A DNA stretch of 64,000 bases from Clostridia bacterium (GCA_004347685.1 SLTJ01000001.1:1-64000); one strand, 5' to 3'; shown: positions 25,920 through 36,010, counted from the first letter of the stretch. The notes: generated by a model not told the origin, from the sequence alone. A program made the numbers and translations.

Positions 25920-26636
25920 ATGGATCCTCTTGTTAACCTTGCCGCGTACATTGACCATACATTGCTGCGTCCCGAGGCCGGGCCCGGGGAGGTGGCGGGT
26001 CTGGCCGATGAAGCCAGGGACTGGGCCTTTCATGCGGTTTGTGTACAGCCCGTTTATGTAGAGCTGGCGGTCCGGCTCCTGCAGGATAGTGGCGTGGCCG
26101 TGTGTACTGTGATTGATTTCCCCCACGGAGCCTCCCCGACCCGGGTGAGGGCCTTTGCCGCCCGGGAGGCGGTACGGCAGGGGGCTACGGAAATAGATGT
26201 GGTGATGCCAATCGGCCTTTTCCTGGCCGGGGAGTACGGCCGGGTGGAGGAGGATCTGCGACTGATTTTCAGCACGGCCCGGGGGGCTGCGGCCGGACCG
26301 GTTACGGTCAAGGTGATCCTGGAAACAGGTTTCCTTTCCGACCTGCAGAAGCAGGAAGCTGCCAGGCTGGCCGTAGCCGCAGGCGCCGATTTTGTTAAGA
26401 CCTCCACCGGCTTTGGCCCCGGCGGAGCGCGGGTAGAGGACGTGCGGCTCCTGGCCGCGGCCGTGGCTGGCCGGGCCCAGGTAAAGGCCAGCGGCGGCAT
26501 CCGCAACCTCGAGACAGCCCTGGCCATGCTCGAGGCGGGCGCCACCAGGCTGGGGACCAGTTCCGGGGTGGCGATTATGAAGGAGTGGCAGGCTGGGGTG
26601 GTTAATGCGGCTGGGTCCGAAAGGGGGAAGGAATGA
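25920..26636 (+). CDS. deoC: Deoxyribose-phosphate aldolase
   Basis: 238 residues, complete. It cleaves 2-deoxyribose-5-phosphate to glyceraldehyde-3-phosphate and acetaldehyde in deoxynucleoside breakdown. It starts [15 protein letters not shown], has [19 protein letters not shown] and the Schiff-base lysine in [13 protein letters not shown], then [18 protein letters not shown] ribosome site precedes the ATG at 25920. Its stop overlaps the start of the YjbQ gene. Confidence 0.95.
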   Translation: MDPLVNLAAYIDHTLLRPEAGPGEVAGLADEARDWAFHAVCVQPVYVELAVRLLQDSGVAVCTVIDFPHGASPTRVRAFAAREAVRQGATEIDVVMPIGLFLAGEYGRVEEDLRLIFSTARGAAAGPVTVKVILETGFLSDLQKQEAARLAVAAGADFVKTSTGFGPGGARVEDVRLLAAAVAGRAQVKASGGIRNLETALAMLEAGATRLGTSSGVAIMKEWQAGVVNAAGSERGKE

Positions 26637-27049
26637 TGGTTACCCATACTCAATACCTGTGGTTCAATACGGAGAAGCCCCGGGAATACATCAATATTAC
26701 GGCCCAAGTGGAGAAGGCAGTGCAGGAGAGTGGGGTCCAGGAGGGCCTGGTCCTGGTTTCGGCCATGCATATTACCGCTGGGGTTTACGTGAATGACGCG
26801 GAAGAAGGTATCATCCAAGACCTGGATGACATGCTGGAGAGGCTGGCCCCGGCGGGCGTGCCGTACCGCCACCACCGTACTGGCGAGAGTAACGGCGACG
26901 CCCACCTCAAGAGCCTCCTGGTACACCACCAAGTGATCCTCCCGGTGACGGCCGGCAGGTTAGACCTGGGGCCTTGGCAACAGGTTTACTACGCCGAATT
27001 TGACGGCCAGCGGCGCAAGCGAGTGGTAATAAAGGTCATGGGGGCTTAG
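26633..27049 (+). CDS. YjbQ/UPF0047 family protein
   Basis: 138 residues, the usual size. It has [44 protein letters not shown] and [26 protein letters not shown], the family's conserved metal-site histidines and the WQ motif. Members have weak thiamine-phosphate synthase activity in vitro; the true role is not settled. It overlaps the end of deoC, so the two are translated together. The start may be either of two adjacent ATGs (26633 or 26636). Confidence 0.88.
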   Translation: MMVTHTQYLWFNTEKPREYINITAQVEKAVQESGVQEGLVLVSAMHITAGVYVNDAEEGIIQDLDDMLERLAPAGVPYRHHRTGESNGDAHLKSLLVHHQVILPVTAGRLDLGPWQQVYYAEFDGQRRKRVVIKVMGA

Positions 27050-27142
27050 GGCACGGCCGAAAGCCCCTGGCCGGGGCCAACCACCGCGCTTGCGGGAAAT
27101 ATTGTACGGGGCCGGGATACGGGCAGGAGCCTGGTCATGCTC

Positions 27143-27388
27143 CTATCCCTGTTCGCCCTGGTACTTTTTCAGGTCGGCCAGGATCTCCTCCGCCGTCTTG
27201 CCCTCAGCGGCAATTACCGGCGCGCTGGTGGCCCTAGCCTGCTGCTGGAGATAATTATCATCCATGCCGCTTACGATTACGGCGGCGGCTGCCGTGGCTC
27301 CCGGGTCCTCCAGCCCTACCACCGTATACCCGTCCTGGCGCAGAGCCTGGCGTACGTTTTCCAGGCCGCCCTCTACAGCTACGATCAT
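27143..27388 (-). CDS. YkuS-like (UPF0180) small protein
   Basis: 81 residues starting MIVAVEGGLENVRQALRQDGYTVVGLED, with VIVSGMDDNYL and a C-terminal helix TAEEILADLKKYQ, matching the UPF0180 family of Firmicutes. I take the internal ATG at 27388 because it gives the family's usual length; the frame is open nine codons further. It stands alone. Function unknown. Confidence 0.8.
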   Translation of the reverse strand: MIVAVEGGLENVRQALRQDGYTVVGLEDPGATAAAAVIVSGMDDNYLQQQARATSAPVIAAEGKTAEEILADLKKYQGEQG

Positions 27389-27556
27389 GTAATCACCCCG
27401 GGGTATTATCCCCATAAAGGCGTCCGTTTATCAGCCGAGGCGGTGCTTGCACTTCCGGGCCGACGCCCTAACGTTAGCGGCGTACCAGCGGAGGATGAAA
27501 TTGACGGCGAAGGTAGCGGTGCAAACTTAAAGCGAAGGTGACGCGCCCCGGACAGG

Positions 27557-28210
27557 CTATCTTCCCCTGGCTCCCCACCGGGCCCAGTTCTCCTGCAGGA
27601 GTTCAATGACCCGGACGTCACTTGTTTGGCCGAAATCCTCATAGAACTGCCCCACCGCATAAAAGGGGTCAGGCTGCAAAGGGCAGACCAGGGAATCTAC
27701 CTCCCGCTCCAGTTCGGCCAGGGTATTGGGAGGTCCCACGGGTACGGCCAGCACCAGCCGGGCCGGGCTCTCCCGTCTGACGGAGGTCAGGGCCGCACGG
27801 GTGGTGAAGCCGGTAGCCACGCCGTCGTCAATGACCACCACTACCCGGCCGGTAACCTGCGGCTGCGGCCGCGAGCCACGATATTCCCGCAGCCGGCGCT
27901 TGGCTTCGGCCACTTCCCGGGAGATGGCGCCGGCCAGGTCCTCGGGGGTAAGGCCCAGGCGAATCAGAAGGACCTGGTCAAGGAGAGGGATACCGTCCTG
28001 GGTTACCGCCCCCAGAGCCATTTCCGGGTTGAAGGGAGCGCCGATCTTGCGCGGCACCACCAGGTCCAGTTCAGCCTCCAGAGCCTGCGCCACTGGGGCC
28101 GCCACTTCGACCCCGCCCCGGGGTATGGCCAGGATAAGGAGGTCCTGGCCCCGGTACTCCGCTAACGCGACTGCCAGTTGCTGGCCAGCCTCGAAACGGT
28201 TGGTAAACAT
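27557..28210 (-). CDS. Phosphoribosyltransferase-domain protein
   Basis: 217 residues. It begins FTNRFEAGQQLAVALAEYRGQDLLILAIPRGGVEVAAPVAQAL and has the PRPP-binding loop VVVVIDDGVATGFTTRAAL, the core of type I phosphoribosyltransferases. Proteins of this subgroup are often annotated as phosphoribosyltransferases of unknown substrate. It sits divergent from larE across about 200 bp with one good promoter facing larE. Confidence 0.88.
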   Translation of the reverse strand: MFTNRFEAGQQLAVALAEYRGQDLLILAIPRGGVEVAAPVAQALEAELDLVVPRKIGAPFNPEMALGAVTQDGIPLLDQVLLIRLGLTPEDLAGAISREVAEAKRRLREYRGSRPQPQVTGRVVVVIDDGVATGFTTRAALTSVRRESPARLVLAVPVGPPNTLAELEREVDSLVCPLQPDPFYAVGQFYEDFGQTSDVRVIELLQENWARWGARGR

Positions 28211-28316
28211 CCGCTTGCACCTCCTTCCGCACGGGCGGCAATCGCCCCGGGTCTCCCCGGATATTCTACCACAAAGACGGGTGTCTCCATAGGCTCATGG
28301 ATTTATTCCTGTCTGC

Positions 28317-28344
28317 TGCCAGCCGTCTATCCATATGCTATAAT
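28317..28344 (+). promoter_or_regulatory. Promoter of the lar operon
   Basis: A consensus -10 TATAAT (28339-28344) preceded at 17 bp by CTGCCA as a fair -35. It lies about 70 bp before the larE start and faces rightward. Confidence 0.55.
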
Positions 28345-28411
28345 TGCATTATGGGCGTTTATCTCTCCCACTGCACTAAAGGAGGTGGCTGCGGCCATCG
28401 CGGCCGCAAAT

Positions 28412-29239
28412 ATGGAGGATAAACTCGACGCTTTGCGCCGTAATCTGCGCCAGATGGGCTCGGCCTTGATTGCCTTCTCTGGTGGCGTGGACAGCACCTT
28501 TCTCCTGCAGGTGGCCTGGGAGGAACTGGGAACGCGCGCTCTGGCCGTCACCGGGGCCTCGCCCAGCCTGCCAGCGCGGGAAAGGGAATTGGCGGCCACC
28601 CTGGCCGCTCACATAGGGGCCAGACACCGCCTCATTGACATCTACGAGATGGAAGACGAGGATTACCGCCGCAATCCTCCCAACCGGTGCTACTACTGCA
28701 AGAAAGAACTCTTCACCCGCCTGACCACCATAGCCCAGCAAGAAGGGTATGCGTGGGTGTGCGACGGGAGCAACGCGGACGACCCGGGCGAATCCCGGCC
28801 GGGTATGCAGGCCGCCCGGGAGATGGGGGTGCGCAGCCCGTTGCTGGAGGCTGGGCTTACCAAGGCCGAGATTCGCGATCTCTCCTTGGCCATGGGGCTT
28901 CCTACCTGGAATAAACCAGCCGCGGCCTGCCTGGCCTCCCGCATCCCTTACGGAGAATGGATAACCCCCGAGCGGCTGGCCCAGGTGGAGGTGGCCGAGC
29001 GCGCCCTCTGGGACCTGGGCTTTGCCGACGTAAGGGTGAGGCATCACGGCGAGATAGCCCGCTTGGAGCTGCCCCTAGGGGACATCCCCCGAGCGACCGA
29101 CCCGGCCCTGCGCCGGGCGATTGTTCAGGCTGTACAGGAGGCGGGCTTTGCCTTCATCTGCCTGGACCTGGAGGGCCTGCGGCACGGTAGTTTCGATGCT
29201 CTGGCGCCCGGAGGGACCGGAGGCGGTCATGGATCGTAA
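28412..29239 (+). CDS. larE: Sacrificial sulfur transferase LarE
   Basis: About 275 residues from ATG at 28412. An ATP-pyrophosphatase (PP-loop) motif SGGVDSTFLL is near residue 28, with NRCYYCKKELF and KPAAACLASRIPYGEWIT, whose Cys is the expected sulfur donor. LarE activates the carboxylates of the pyridinium cofactor precursor and gives up its own sulfur, building the pincer thioacids. The frame is open upstream with no family similarity; the GGAGG at 28381-28385 is rather far from this ATG, so a start slightly upstream (GTG about 28385) is possible. It overlaps larB by 11 bp. Confidence 0.9.
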   Translation: MEDKLDALRRNLRQMGSALIAFSGGVDSTFLLQVAWEELGTRALAVTGASPSLPARERELAATLAAHIGARHRLIDIYEMEDEDYRRNPPNRCYYCKKELFTRLTTIAQQEGYAWVCDGSNADDPGESRPGMQAAREMGVRSPLLEAGLTKAEIRDLSLAMGLPTWNKPAAACLASRIPYGEWITPERLAQVEVAERALWDLGFADVRVRHHGEIARLELPLGDIPRATDPALRRAIVQAVQEAGFAFICLDLEGLRHGSFDALAPGGTGGGHGS

Positions 29240-29990
29240 GCGGCTGGAGGAGCAATTGCGCGCGGTCAGGGACCACCGCCTAACCGTGGAGGAGGCAGCG
29301 GAACACCTGCAGGATTTACCGTTTAAGGATCTGGGGTTTGCCCGGGTAGACCATCACCGGGAACTGCGGCGGGGGCTGCCGGAGGTTATCTACTGCGCCG
29401 GGAAAACCGCTGACCAGGTGGCCGCCATTGCCGCGGAAATTGCTGCGGCCGGCGACCTGGTGGTGGGAACCCGGGCCAGCCGGGAGCAATTCCAAGCCGT
29501 CGCCAGGGTGTTACCTCATGCACTTTACCATGACATACCTCATATGTTCATAGCCGATTCCCGGGGGCAGGCGACGCGGTATGGGCTGGCGGCGGTGGTA
29601 TCGGCCGGTACCAGCGACCTGCCGGTGGCCGAGGAAGCGGCCCTGATGCTGGAGGTCTGCGGGCACAACGTGTACCGCTTTTACGACGTGGGCGTGGCCG
29701 GTCTGCACCGTCTCCTGGATGTGGTAGCCGACCTGCGACGCTGCCAGGTGGTGGTAGTGGTGGCGGGGATGGACGGGGCCCTGGCCGCGGTGGTGGCGGG
29801 AATGGTCTCCGCCCCGATCATTGCCGTGCCTACCAGCGTGGGCTACGGGGCAAGTTTCGGCGGTCTGGCAGCCCTCTTGGCCATGCTCAACGCCTGTTCC
29901 AGCGGGGTAGGGGTGGTTAACATTGATAACGGTTTCGGCGCGGCTGTCCTGGCCCACAGTATCCTGGCCATGGCCGCCTCCGCCCGGTAG
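29229..29990 (+). CDS. larB: Nickel-pincer precursor carboxylase/hydrolase LarB
   Basis: 253 residues from ATG at 29229. The C-terminal half (about 120-250) is related to AIR carboxylase PurE, with SAGTSDLPVAEEAALMLEV, GVAGLHRLL, VVVVAGMDGALAAVVAGMVSAPIIAVPTSVGYGASFGG. The N-terminal part begins KRLEEQLRAVRDHRLTVEEAAEHL. LarB carboxylates nicotinic acid adenine dinucleotide at C5 and splits the phosphoanhydride, the first step to the cofactor. It overlaps the end of larE and is followed about 100 bp later by larC. Confidence 0.92.
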   Translation: MDRKRLEEQLRAVRDHRLTVEEAAEHLQDLPFKDLGFARVDHHRELRRGLPEVIYCAGKTADQVAAIAAEIAAAGDLVVGTRASREQFQAVARVLPHALYHDIPHMFIADSRGQATRYGLAAVVSAGTSDLPVAEEAALMLEVCGHNVYRFYDVGVAGLHRLLDVVADLRRCQVVVVVAGMDGALAAVVAGMVSAPIIAVPTSVGYGASFGGLAALLAMLNACSSGVGVVNIDNGFGAAVLAHSILAMAASAR

Positions 29991-30086
29991 CGGCCGGATG
30001 CCTGCCGCCGGCCGATTACCACGGGTTCCGGGTGAGGGGAAAGGATTGCCTAGGTAAGGTTGGAAAGGGAGGGGTGGCACTCTGGA

Positions 30087-31349
30087 ATGAAAATCATTTA
30101 TCTTGACGCCCCGGCGGGCGTGAGTGGGGACATGGTGCTGGGAGCTCTGGCGGACTGCGGGCTACAAAGGGAAGCGTGGCTGGGAGAGCTGGAGCGGCTG
30201 GTGCAAGGAGAGGCTGAGATCCGGTTCGAAGAGGTAAGGCGGGCTGGACTCCGCGCCACGCGGGTAACGGTCACCCCCCGGGCGGGGCAGCCAGAGCGGC
30301 GCCTGGCCGATATCGAAGCGATAATCGCCGCCAGCACCCTGCCGCTGCCGGTACAGGAAAGGAGTCTGGCGGTCTTCCAGGCCCTGGCCGAGGCGGAGGC
30401 CCGGGTGCACGGCGTCACCCCCGGGCAAATTCATTTCCACGAGGTCGGGGCCATGGATGCCTTGGTGGATGTGGCCGGCGTCACCCTAGCGCTGTACCTC
30501 CTCCAGGTGGAAAAGGTGTTTTGCAGCCCCCTGCCCCTGGGCCGGGGATGGGTCAATTCCTCCCACGGTCCCTTGCCCTTGCCGGCACCGGCCACGCTGG
30601 AACTCCTGCGCGAGGTGCCGGTATGCCCGGCACCGGTCGCGGCTGAAACCGTCACCCCCACTGGAGCAGCCCTGGTAAAGGTGCTAACTGCCGGCTTTGG
30701 CCCTCTCCCCTCAATGACCCTGGAGCAGACTGGGTACGGGGCTGGCAGCCGGGACCACCCTTTCCCGAACGTCTTGCGCGCCATCCTGGGGGAGGCCGGA
30801 AGGGGGCTTTCCCCGGGCCAGGGCTGGGAGAAGGATATGGTGGCCGTGCTGGAAACAAATATTGACGACCTTAACCCACAGGTGTACCCGGTCCTGAGCG
30901 AAAAGTTGCTCGCAGCCGGGGCACTGGATGTCTCCTACACCGCCATTGGTATGAAAAAGGGCCGGCCAGGAATCGCACTCACCGTGCTAGGCCGGCCGGA
31001 AGACGTAGAAAGCCTGTCCCGGCTGATCGTCACGGAGACCGGAACCCTGGGCCTGCGCATCCGCCAGCAGCAGCGGCTCAAGGTGCCGCGCGGATTCGTT
31101 GCAGTGAACACACGCTGGGGAAAGGCCAACGTTAAATGGAGCGGCTGGAGCGAGGACAGTGTCTTCCGCCTGGTGCGGGTGGCGCCGGAATTCGAGGACT
31201 GCCGCCGCCTGGCCGAGGAGGCCGGATTGCCGGTGGAAGTTGTCCGCCAGGAGGTAGCGGCCTTGGCCAGACAACTGCTGACTGGTGGTGCTGCTGCTAC
31301 AAGTGTCCCACCTCCTATTTCCCACCTCTCACCTCCATTTTCAGGGTAG
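30087..31349 (+). CDS. larC: Nickel insertase LarC
   Basis: 420 residues from ATG at 30087, one uninterrupted frame. It begins KIIYLDAPAGVSGDMVLGALAD and contains IHFHEVGAMDALVDVAGV, VTPTGAALVKVL and LETNIDDLNPQVYPVLSEKLL. LarC uses CTP to insert nickel into the dithio-pincer cofactor. In Lactobacillus plantarum larC is split and needs a frameshift; here it is fused. No larA racemase or epimerase is in the window, so the enzyme using the cofactor is encoded elsewhere. Confidence 0.93.
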   Translation: MKIIYLDAPAGVSGDMVLGALADCGLQREAWLGELERLVQGEAEIRFEEVRRAGLRATRVTVTPRAGQPERRLADIEAIIAASTLPLPVQERSLAVFQALAEAEARVHGVTPGQIHFHEVGAMDALVDVAGVTLALYLLQVEKVFCSPLPLGRGWVNSSHGPLPLPAPATLELLREVPVCPAPVAAETVTPTGAALVKVLTAGFGPLPSMTLEQTGYGAGSRDHPFPNVLRAILGEAGRGLSPGQGWEKDMVAVLETNIDDLNPQVYPVLSEKLLAAGALDVSYTAIGMKKGRPGIALTVLGRPEDVESLSRLIVTETGTLGLRIRQQQRLKVPRGFVAVNTRWGKANVKWSGWSEDSVFRLVRVAPEFEDCRRLAEEAGLPVEVVRQEVAALARQLLTGGAAATSVPPPISHLSPPFSG

Positions 31350-31464
31350 ACCCCCATGCCACCGTCGGTGGCACCATCAGTGGATGAAAATATCTGCAAC
31401 GGCTTATTTTTAGGGTAGTTACCATCCGTGATGCGGACCCTACACCTGTACCGGCAGGCAGAGC

Positions 31465-32364
31465 TCATGCTGGCGGCGACCAAGATGATGTTTCACGTGA
31501 AACATGGCCACCGAGAACCTCTAATAGACGGTTAAGATCTGCGAGACTGTAATACTCTATCTCTATCCGGCCACCACCATCCTTCCGGGGACGCAGGCGG
31601 ACCTCGGTCCCCAGGGACTCTGCCAGCTCCGTGGCCACCGCCGCCAGCTCGGGATCCTGCCCCCGGCTGCTAACCCGCTCCCGCTCCAAGCCGGCCGCCC
31701 CATTTCTCCGCCGTACCAAGTCTTCTGTGGCCCGCACCGAAAGCCCCCTGCGAATCACCTCGGTGGCCACTGCCTCTGCCTCCCCCTGCCTTTCCAGGCC
31801 AAGGATGGCCCGGGCATGGCCGGCCGTCAGAAGTCCTTGGCGGATGTAACTCTGTAACACCTCGGACAACCCCAGCAGGCGAAGGGAGTTAGCTATGTAC
31901 GGCCGGCTCTTGCCTATTCGCTCCGCCACTTCTTCCTGGGTCAGGCCAAATTCATCCAGCAACATGCGGAAGGCCAGGGCCTCGTCCAGGGGATTAAGAT
32001 CCTCCCGCTGCAGGTTCTCAACCAGGGCCATTTCCATGGCTTCCCGGTTCCCCACCTCCCGGACCACCGCCGGTATTACCGAAAGGCCGGCCAGCTTTGC
32101 CGCCCGCCAGCGCCTTTCCCCGGCAATAAGCTCGTAGGATCCGTCCGCCGCCTGCCGGACCACAACCGGTTGCACCACTCCCAGTTCCCGGATGGAAGCC
32201 GCCAGTTCCTCAAGTTCCGCCTCGTTGACCTGTCGCCGCGGCTGGACCGGGTTAGGTCTGACAGCGCCAACCTCCACGTACCGCAGTTCCCCCTCCCCCG
32301 CAGAGGCTGCGGCCACGTCGCCAAAGAGAGCATCCAGGCCCCGTCCTAGGCCGCGCTTAGCCAC
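31465..32364 (-). CDS. parB: Chromosome-partition protein ParB (Spo0J)
   Basis: 299 residues. An N-terminal ParB/Srx CTPase domain has RPNPVQPRRQVNEAELEELAASIRELGVVQPVVVR and YELIAGERRWRAAKLAGL. A central HTH (TQEEVAERIGKSRPYIANSLRLLGL) binds parS, and a C-terminal dimer domain follows. It forms sliding clamps at the origin and works with Soj. Its first codons overlap the end of soj. A parS site lies inside the 3' end of this gene. Confidence 0.95.
   Translation of the reverse strand: MAKRGLGRGLDALFGDVAAASAGEGELRYVEVGAVRPNPVQPRRQVNEAELEELAASIRELGVVQPVVVRQAADGSYELIAGERRWRAAKLAGLSVIPAVVREVGNREAMEMALVENLQREDLNPLDEALAFRMLLDEFGLTQEEVAERIGKSRPYIANSLRLLGLSEVLQSYIRQGLLTAGHARAILGLERQGEAEAVATEVIRRGLSVRATEDLVRRRNGAAGLERERVSSRGQDPELAAVATELAESLGTEVRLRPRKDGGGRIEIEYYSLADLNRLLEVLGGHVSRETSSWSPPA
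31489..31504. promoter_or_regulatory. parS centromere site
   Basis: TGTTTCACGTGAAACA, a perfect 16-bp palindrome identical to the Bacillus-type parS consensus. It lies inside parB, as the origin-proximal site does in Bacillus. It is the ParB loading point near the replication origin. Confidence 0.93.
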
Positions 32365-33127
32365 GCAACATCACCTCCTGGGCCAGTTCCAGATACACTT
32401 GCGCCCCCCGCGAGCGGGGATCATAGGTTATCACCGGCTCGCCATGGCTGGGAGCCTCGCTCAAGCGTACATTCCGGGGAATAATGGTCTTAAAAACTAA
32501 GCCGCCAAAATGCTTCTTAACTTCCTCCACCACCTCTATGCCCAGGTTGGTGCGGCCGTCGAACATAGTCAGGAGGACCCCCTCCAGGGCCAGGCTGCTG
32601 TTGAGGTGCTTCTGGGCCAGGTTCACCGAATGCATCAACTGCCCGAGCCCCTCCAAGGCATAATACTCGCACTGAATCGGGATCAGCACCCTATCGGCTG
32701 CGGCCAGGGCATTAATGGTTAACAGGCCCAGGGAAGGGGGGCAGTCAATCAACACGAAGGCGTAATTATCCCGTACCGGCGCCAGGGCCTTCCGCAAGCG
32801 GTACTCACGTCCTTCTTCGCCCACCAGTTCCACCTCGGCACCGGCCAGTTCTATGGTAGCCGGGACCATCTCCAGATGATCAACCCGGGTGGCGAGGACC
32901 GTCTCCTCCAAAGGGATCTCGCCCACCAAGACCTGGTAGATGGACCGGCTAACCCGGCTGCGCTCGACTCCAAGGCCGCTGGTGGCATTGCCCTGGGGGT
33001 CGGTGTCAACTAGCAGCACCCGCTGCCCGGCCATAGCCATGGCCGCGGCCAGGTTCACCGCCGTGGTGGTCTTTCCCACCCCGCCTTTCTGATTCGCGAT
33101 CGCAATAACCCGACCCAAAAAAATCAC
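32357..33127 (-). CDS. soj: Chromosome-partition ATPase ParA/Soj
   Basis: 256 residues. It has the deviant Walker A AIANQKGGVGKTTTAVNLAAAMA, VLLVDTDPQGNATSGLG and FVLIDCPPSLGLLTINALAAADRVLIPIQCEYYALEGL. It binds DNA as an ATP dimer, is released by ParB and also modulates DnaA in Firmicutes. parB follows with an 8-bp overlap. About 270 bp with a terminator separate it from rsmG upstream. Confidence 0.95.
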   Translation of the reverse strand: MIFLGRVIAIANQKGGVGKTTTAVNLAAAMAMAGQRVLLVDTDPQGNATSGLGVERSRVSRSIYQVLVGEIPLEETVLATRVDHLEMVPATIELAGAEVELVGEEGREYRLRKALAPVRDNYAFVLIDCPPSLGLLTINALAAADRVLIPIQCEYYALEGLGQLMHSVNLAQKHLNSSLALEGVLLTMFDGRTNLGIEVVEEVKKHFGGLVFKTIIPRNVRLSEAPSHGEPVITYDPRSRGAQVYLELAQEVMLRG

Positions 33128-33175
33128 CCTCTACATAAGTATTCCACACCCCGCGGTGTCTTCCTTCCGACAGGG

Positions 33176-33206
33176 AAAAAGAACCTCCATCCGACAAGGG
33201 TGGAGG
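33176..33206 (-). terminator. Terminator downstream of the mnmE-mnmG-rsmG row
   Basis: On the minus strand CCTCCACCC (33206-33198) pairs with GGATGGAGG (33192-33184), followed by TTCTTTTT. It separates the tRNA-modification genes from soj-parB. Confidence 0.75.
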
Positions 33207-33399
33207 CAAAGAAGCTAACCACACAGGGCGAAGATCAGCCTGGGCATCCGGGCTGGAAGTGGGAGGTGGGACAACTACTACCCCGCAGCAGTACGGACCT
33301 ATGTCCTGAGAACCGAGGCTGGAAACGGCGGAACGAGGTCACAGGCTCACGTGAACTGCCAGCGGCACCGCCAGCAGTGACCCGCAACTAGACCGGAAC

Positions 33400-34116
33400 T
33401 TACGCCAGCGGCCGCCTTTCCGGCACGCCCACCCTGCGCGGGAACCTCGCCGGTGTGGGCCCGACCTTTTCCACCACCACCAGGCCCCGCTCGCCGGCCC
33501 CAGCCAGGCTATAGGGGTGCAACCGGGCCGGCCCACCCCCGAGCTTCTCGGCCACCCCCCGGGCTGCTTCCATCTCTACCTCTGCCTGCCGCCCGCGCCA
33601 CGCCACCAACCGGCCACCCACCGCCAAAAGCGGCAGGCAATACTCATATACCACCGCCAGAGAGGTTACGGCCCGGACCACGGCCACCCCAAACCTTTCC
33701 CGGCCTTCACCCTGTCCCACCGCCTCGACCCGGCGCCACCACACCCGCACGTTATCCAATCCCAACTCCCGCACTGTAGCCTGAAGGTAAGCCACCTTCT
33801 TGCGGCTGGCCTCAACCAGCACAAATTCCCGGCCGGGACTGCACACCGCGAGCGGAATCCCAGGCAGCCCGCCGCCGCTGCCGACATCCACCACCGCCCC
33901 CCCGCCACCCCGCACGAGATCCAGGCCGGCCAAGGAATCGGCGAGATGCTTTACCAGGGCCTCCTGCGGATCCCGGATCGCCGTCAGGCTCAGCTTCAGG
34001 TTGGCTGCCAAAAGGAGAGCGAGAAAACGCAGGAGGGCCGCCCCCGCGTCCGCCCCCAGGTCCACCCCTACAGCCAAACTGAGCTCCTGAAGCCTCTCCC
34101 CCAATTCCTCATCCAC
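33400..34116 (-). CDS. rsmG: 16S rRNA (guanine-N7) methyltransferase RsmG
   Basis: 238 residues. A SAM-dependent methylase with motif [18 protein letters not shown] and the family start [51 protein letters not shown]. It methylates G527 of 16S rRNA, a change linked to streptomycin sensitivity. It overlaps the end of mnmG by 8 bp; this gene order is standard beside the origin. Confidence 0.95.
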   Translation of the reverse strand: MDEELGERLQELSLAVGVDLGADAGAALLRFLALLLAANLKLSLTAIRDPQEALVKHLADSLAGLDLVRGGGGAVVDVGSGGGLPGIPLAVCSPGREFVLVEASRKKVAYLQATVRELGLDNVRVWWRRVEAVGQGEGRERFGVAVVRAVTSLAVVYEYCLPLLAVGGRLVAWRGRQAEVEMEAARGVAEKLGGGPARLHPYSLAGAGERGLVVVEKVGPTPARFPRRVGVPERRPLA

Positions 34117-35989
34117 TGCCCCGCACCCGCTCCTGCTGTAAATGGACCAGCAAAACCGTGATATCGGCTGGGGAAACCCCAGGAATCCGCGCCGCTTGCC
34201 CCACTGTGCGCGGCTGCACCCGCTGCAACTTTTCCCTGGCCTCCCGGGAGAGGCCCGGCATCCGCTCGTACCCCTGTTCGCCCAGAACCCGGTCCTCCAA
34301 ACGCGACATCCTCTCCACCTGAGCCATCTGCCGGGCGATATACCCGGCGTACTTCACTTCCATCTCCACCTCTTCAGCTAGCTCCGCCTGGAGCGCCGGA
34401 ACGACGCCCAAGTCTTCGAGCCAGCGATACTCTATCTCGGGCCGGCGCAGCAGCTCCTCAGCGGTGGCCACGGCTCGCACGGGAGCCGAGCCGGCCCGGA
34501 CGAGCGCCGTCTCCAATCCCGGGAAATCCGGCCGCAGCCGCACCTGCCGCAGGGCCTCCACCACGGCCGCGATTCTTTGCCGTTTATCCTCCACCTGCCC
34601 AAACCGGCGGCCATCCACCAATCCAAGCTCATATCCCTTTCGGGTCAGCCGCAGATCAGCGTTACCCTGCCGCAACAGTAGCCGGTACTCCGCCCGCGAG
34701 GTCAGCATGCGGTACGGCTCGTCTGTCCCCTTAGTCACCAAGTCATCAATCAACACCCCGATATAGGCCTCGGAACGTCCGAGGATAAATGCTGGCCGGC
34801 CCTGGACGCGCAGGGCGGCGTTAACGCCGGCCACGAGGCCCTGAGCCGCAGCCTCCTCGTACCCGGAAGTGCCGTTTATCTGCCCGGCCGTAAAAAGCCC
34901 GGCTATCCCCTTTACCTCGAGGGTGGGATGCAACTGCAGCGGGTCCAGGCAGTCGTACTCAATGGCATACCCGGGCCTGACCATCTCGGCCGCCTCCAGC
35001 CCGGCGATGCTGTGCAGTACCTGCAACTGCACCTCCTCCGGCAGGCTGGTGGACAGGCCCTGTACGTACATCTCGTCGGTGTGACGGCCCTCAGGCTCCA
35101 GAAAAACCTGGTGCCGCTCGGCCTCAGCGAACCGCACCACCTTATCCTCAATGGAAGGGCAGTACCTGGGGCCGACCCCGGCGATCATGCCGGTGAAAAG
35201 CGGGGCCCGGTGCAGGTTGTCCTTGATGAGGTTGTGGGTGCGGGCATTAGTATAAGTCAGCCAGCAGGATACCCGCTCACCGCCCTCCCAGGGAGCAAAA
35301 AACGAGAAGGACAGCTCCCCCGGGTCCCCCGGCTGCTCGATCATTTGGCAGAAATCAAGGGAAGCACGGGCCACCCGTGGCGGCGTCCCGGTCTTAAACC
35401 GGCGCATCCGTAACCCCAAGTCCCGCAGGTTCTCGGCCAGGGCCACGCTGGCAAACTGGCCGCTCGGTCCACCAGCATAGTTTACCTCGCCAATGATTAT
35501 CCGCCCCTGCAGGTAGGTGCCCCCGGTAAGTACCACCGACCGGCAGGAAATCCGGGCCCCGGTCCTGGTGACCACGCCCTCCACCTGCCCTCCGGACACC
35601 AGCAGCCGTTCCACCTCTGCCTGCCGCACCACGAGGTTCTCCTGGCGCATCAGCGTCAGGAGCATGGATTCATGGTACCGCTTTTTGTCCGCCTGGGCCC
35701 GCAGCGCCTGGACAGCCGGGCCCTTGCCCCGGTTGAGAACGCGCATCTGTATCGCTGTCCTATTGGTATTTATTCCCATCTGCCCGCCTAAGGCATCTAC
35801 CTCCCGCACCAGGTGACCTTTAGCCGGCCCCCCAACCGAAGGGTTACATGGCATCAAGGCCACGTGGTCCAGGCTCATGGTCAACACCAGGGTCCGGCAT
35901 CCCAGGCGCGCCGCGGCTAGAGCCGCCTCGCAGCCGGCGTGGCCGGCGCCGACCACCACAACCTCGTAACTCCCACCGTCGTATTCCAC
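34109..35989 (-). CDS. mnmG: tRNA uridine 5-carboxymethylaminomethyl enzyme MnmG
   Basis: 626 residues, full length. An N-terminal FAD-binding motif [54 protein letters not shown] and the long helical C-terminal MnmE-binding region. It works with MnmE to modify the wobble uridine (cmnm5U34) of several tRNAs. It lies about 20 bp after mnmE and overlaps rsmG. Confidence 0.96.
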   Translation of the reverse strand: MEYDGGSYEVVVVGAGHAGCEAALAAARLGCRTLVLTMSLDHVALMPCNPSVGGPAKGHLVREVDALGGQMGINTNRTAIQMRVLNRGKGPAVQALRAQADKKRYHESMLLTLMRQENLVVRQAEVERLLVSGGQVEGVVTRTGARISCRSVVLTGGTYLQGRIIIGEVNYAGGPSGQFASVALAENLRDLGLRMRRFKTGTPPRVARASLDFCQMIEQPGDPGELSFSFFAPWEGGERVSCWLTYTNARTHNLIKDNLHRAPLFTGMIAGVGPRYCPSIEDKVVRFAEAERHQVFLEPEGRHTDEMYVQGLSTSLPEEVQLQVLHSIAGLEAAEMVRPGYAIEYDCLDPLQLHPTLEVKGIAGLFTAGQINGTSGYEEAAAQGLVAGVNAALRVQGRPAFILGRSEAYIGVLIDDLVTKGTDEPYRMLTSRAEYRLLLRQGNADLRLTRKGYELGLVDGRRFGQVEDKRQRIAAVVEALRQVRLRPDFPGLETALVRAGSAPVRAVATAEELLRRPEIEYRWLEDLGVVPALQAELAEEVEMEVKYAGYIARQMAQVERMSRLEDRVLGEQGYERMPGLSREAREKLQRVQPRTVGQAARIPGVSPADITVLLVHLQQERVRGSG

Positions 35990-36010
35990 CCTCTCACCCC
36001 CGAAAAGGCT

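Noticed and set aside
33170-33260. Cyclic-di-GMP-I (GEMM) riboswitch
   Set aside because: ACAGGG and CAAAG occur near a hairpin, but the GNRA loop, receptor and second helix do not fit. Read on the minus strand the hairpin is a plain terminator.
33341-33356. parS-like site with CACGTG core
   Set aside because: Only the core and a few flanking bases match; the outer arms differ from TGTTTC/GAAACA, so it is unlikely to load ParB.
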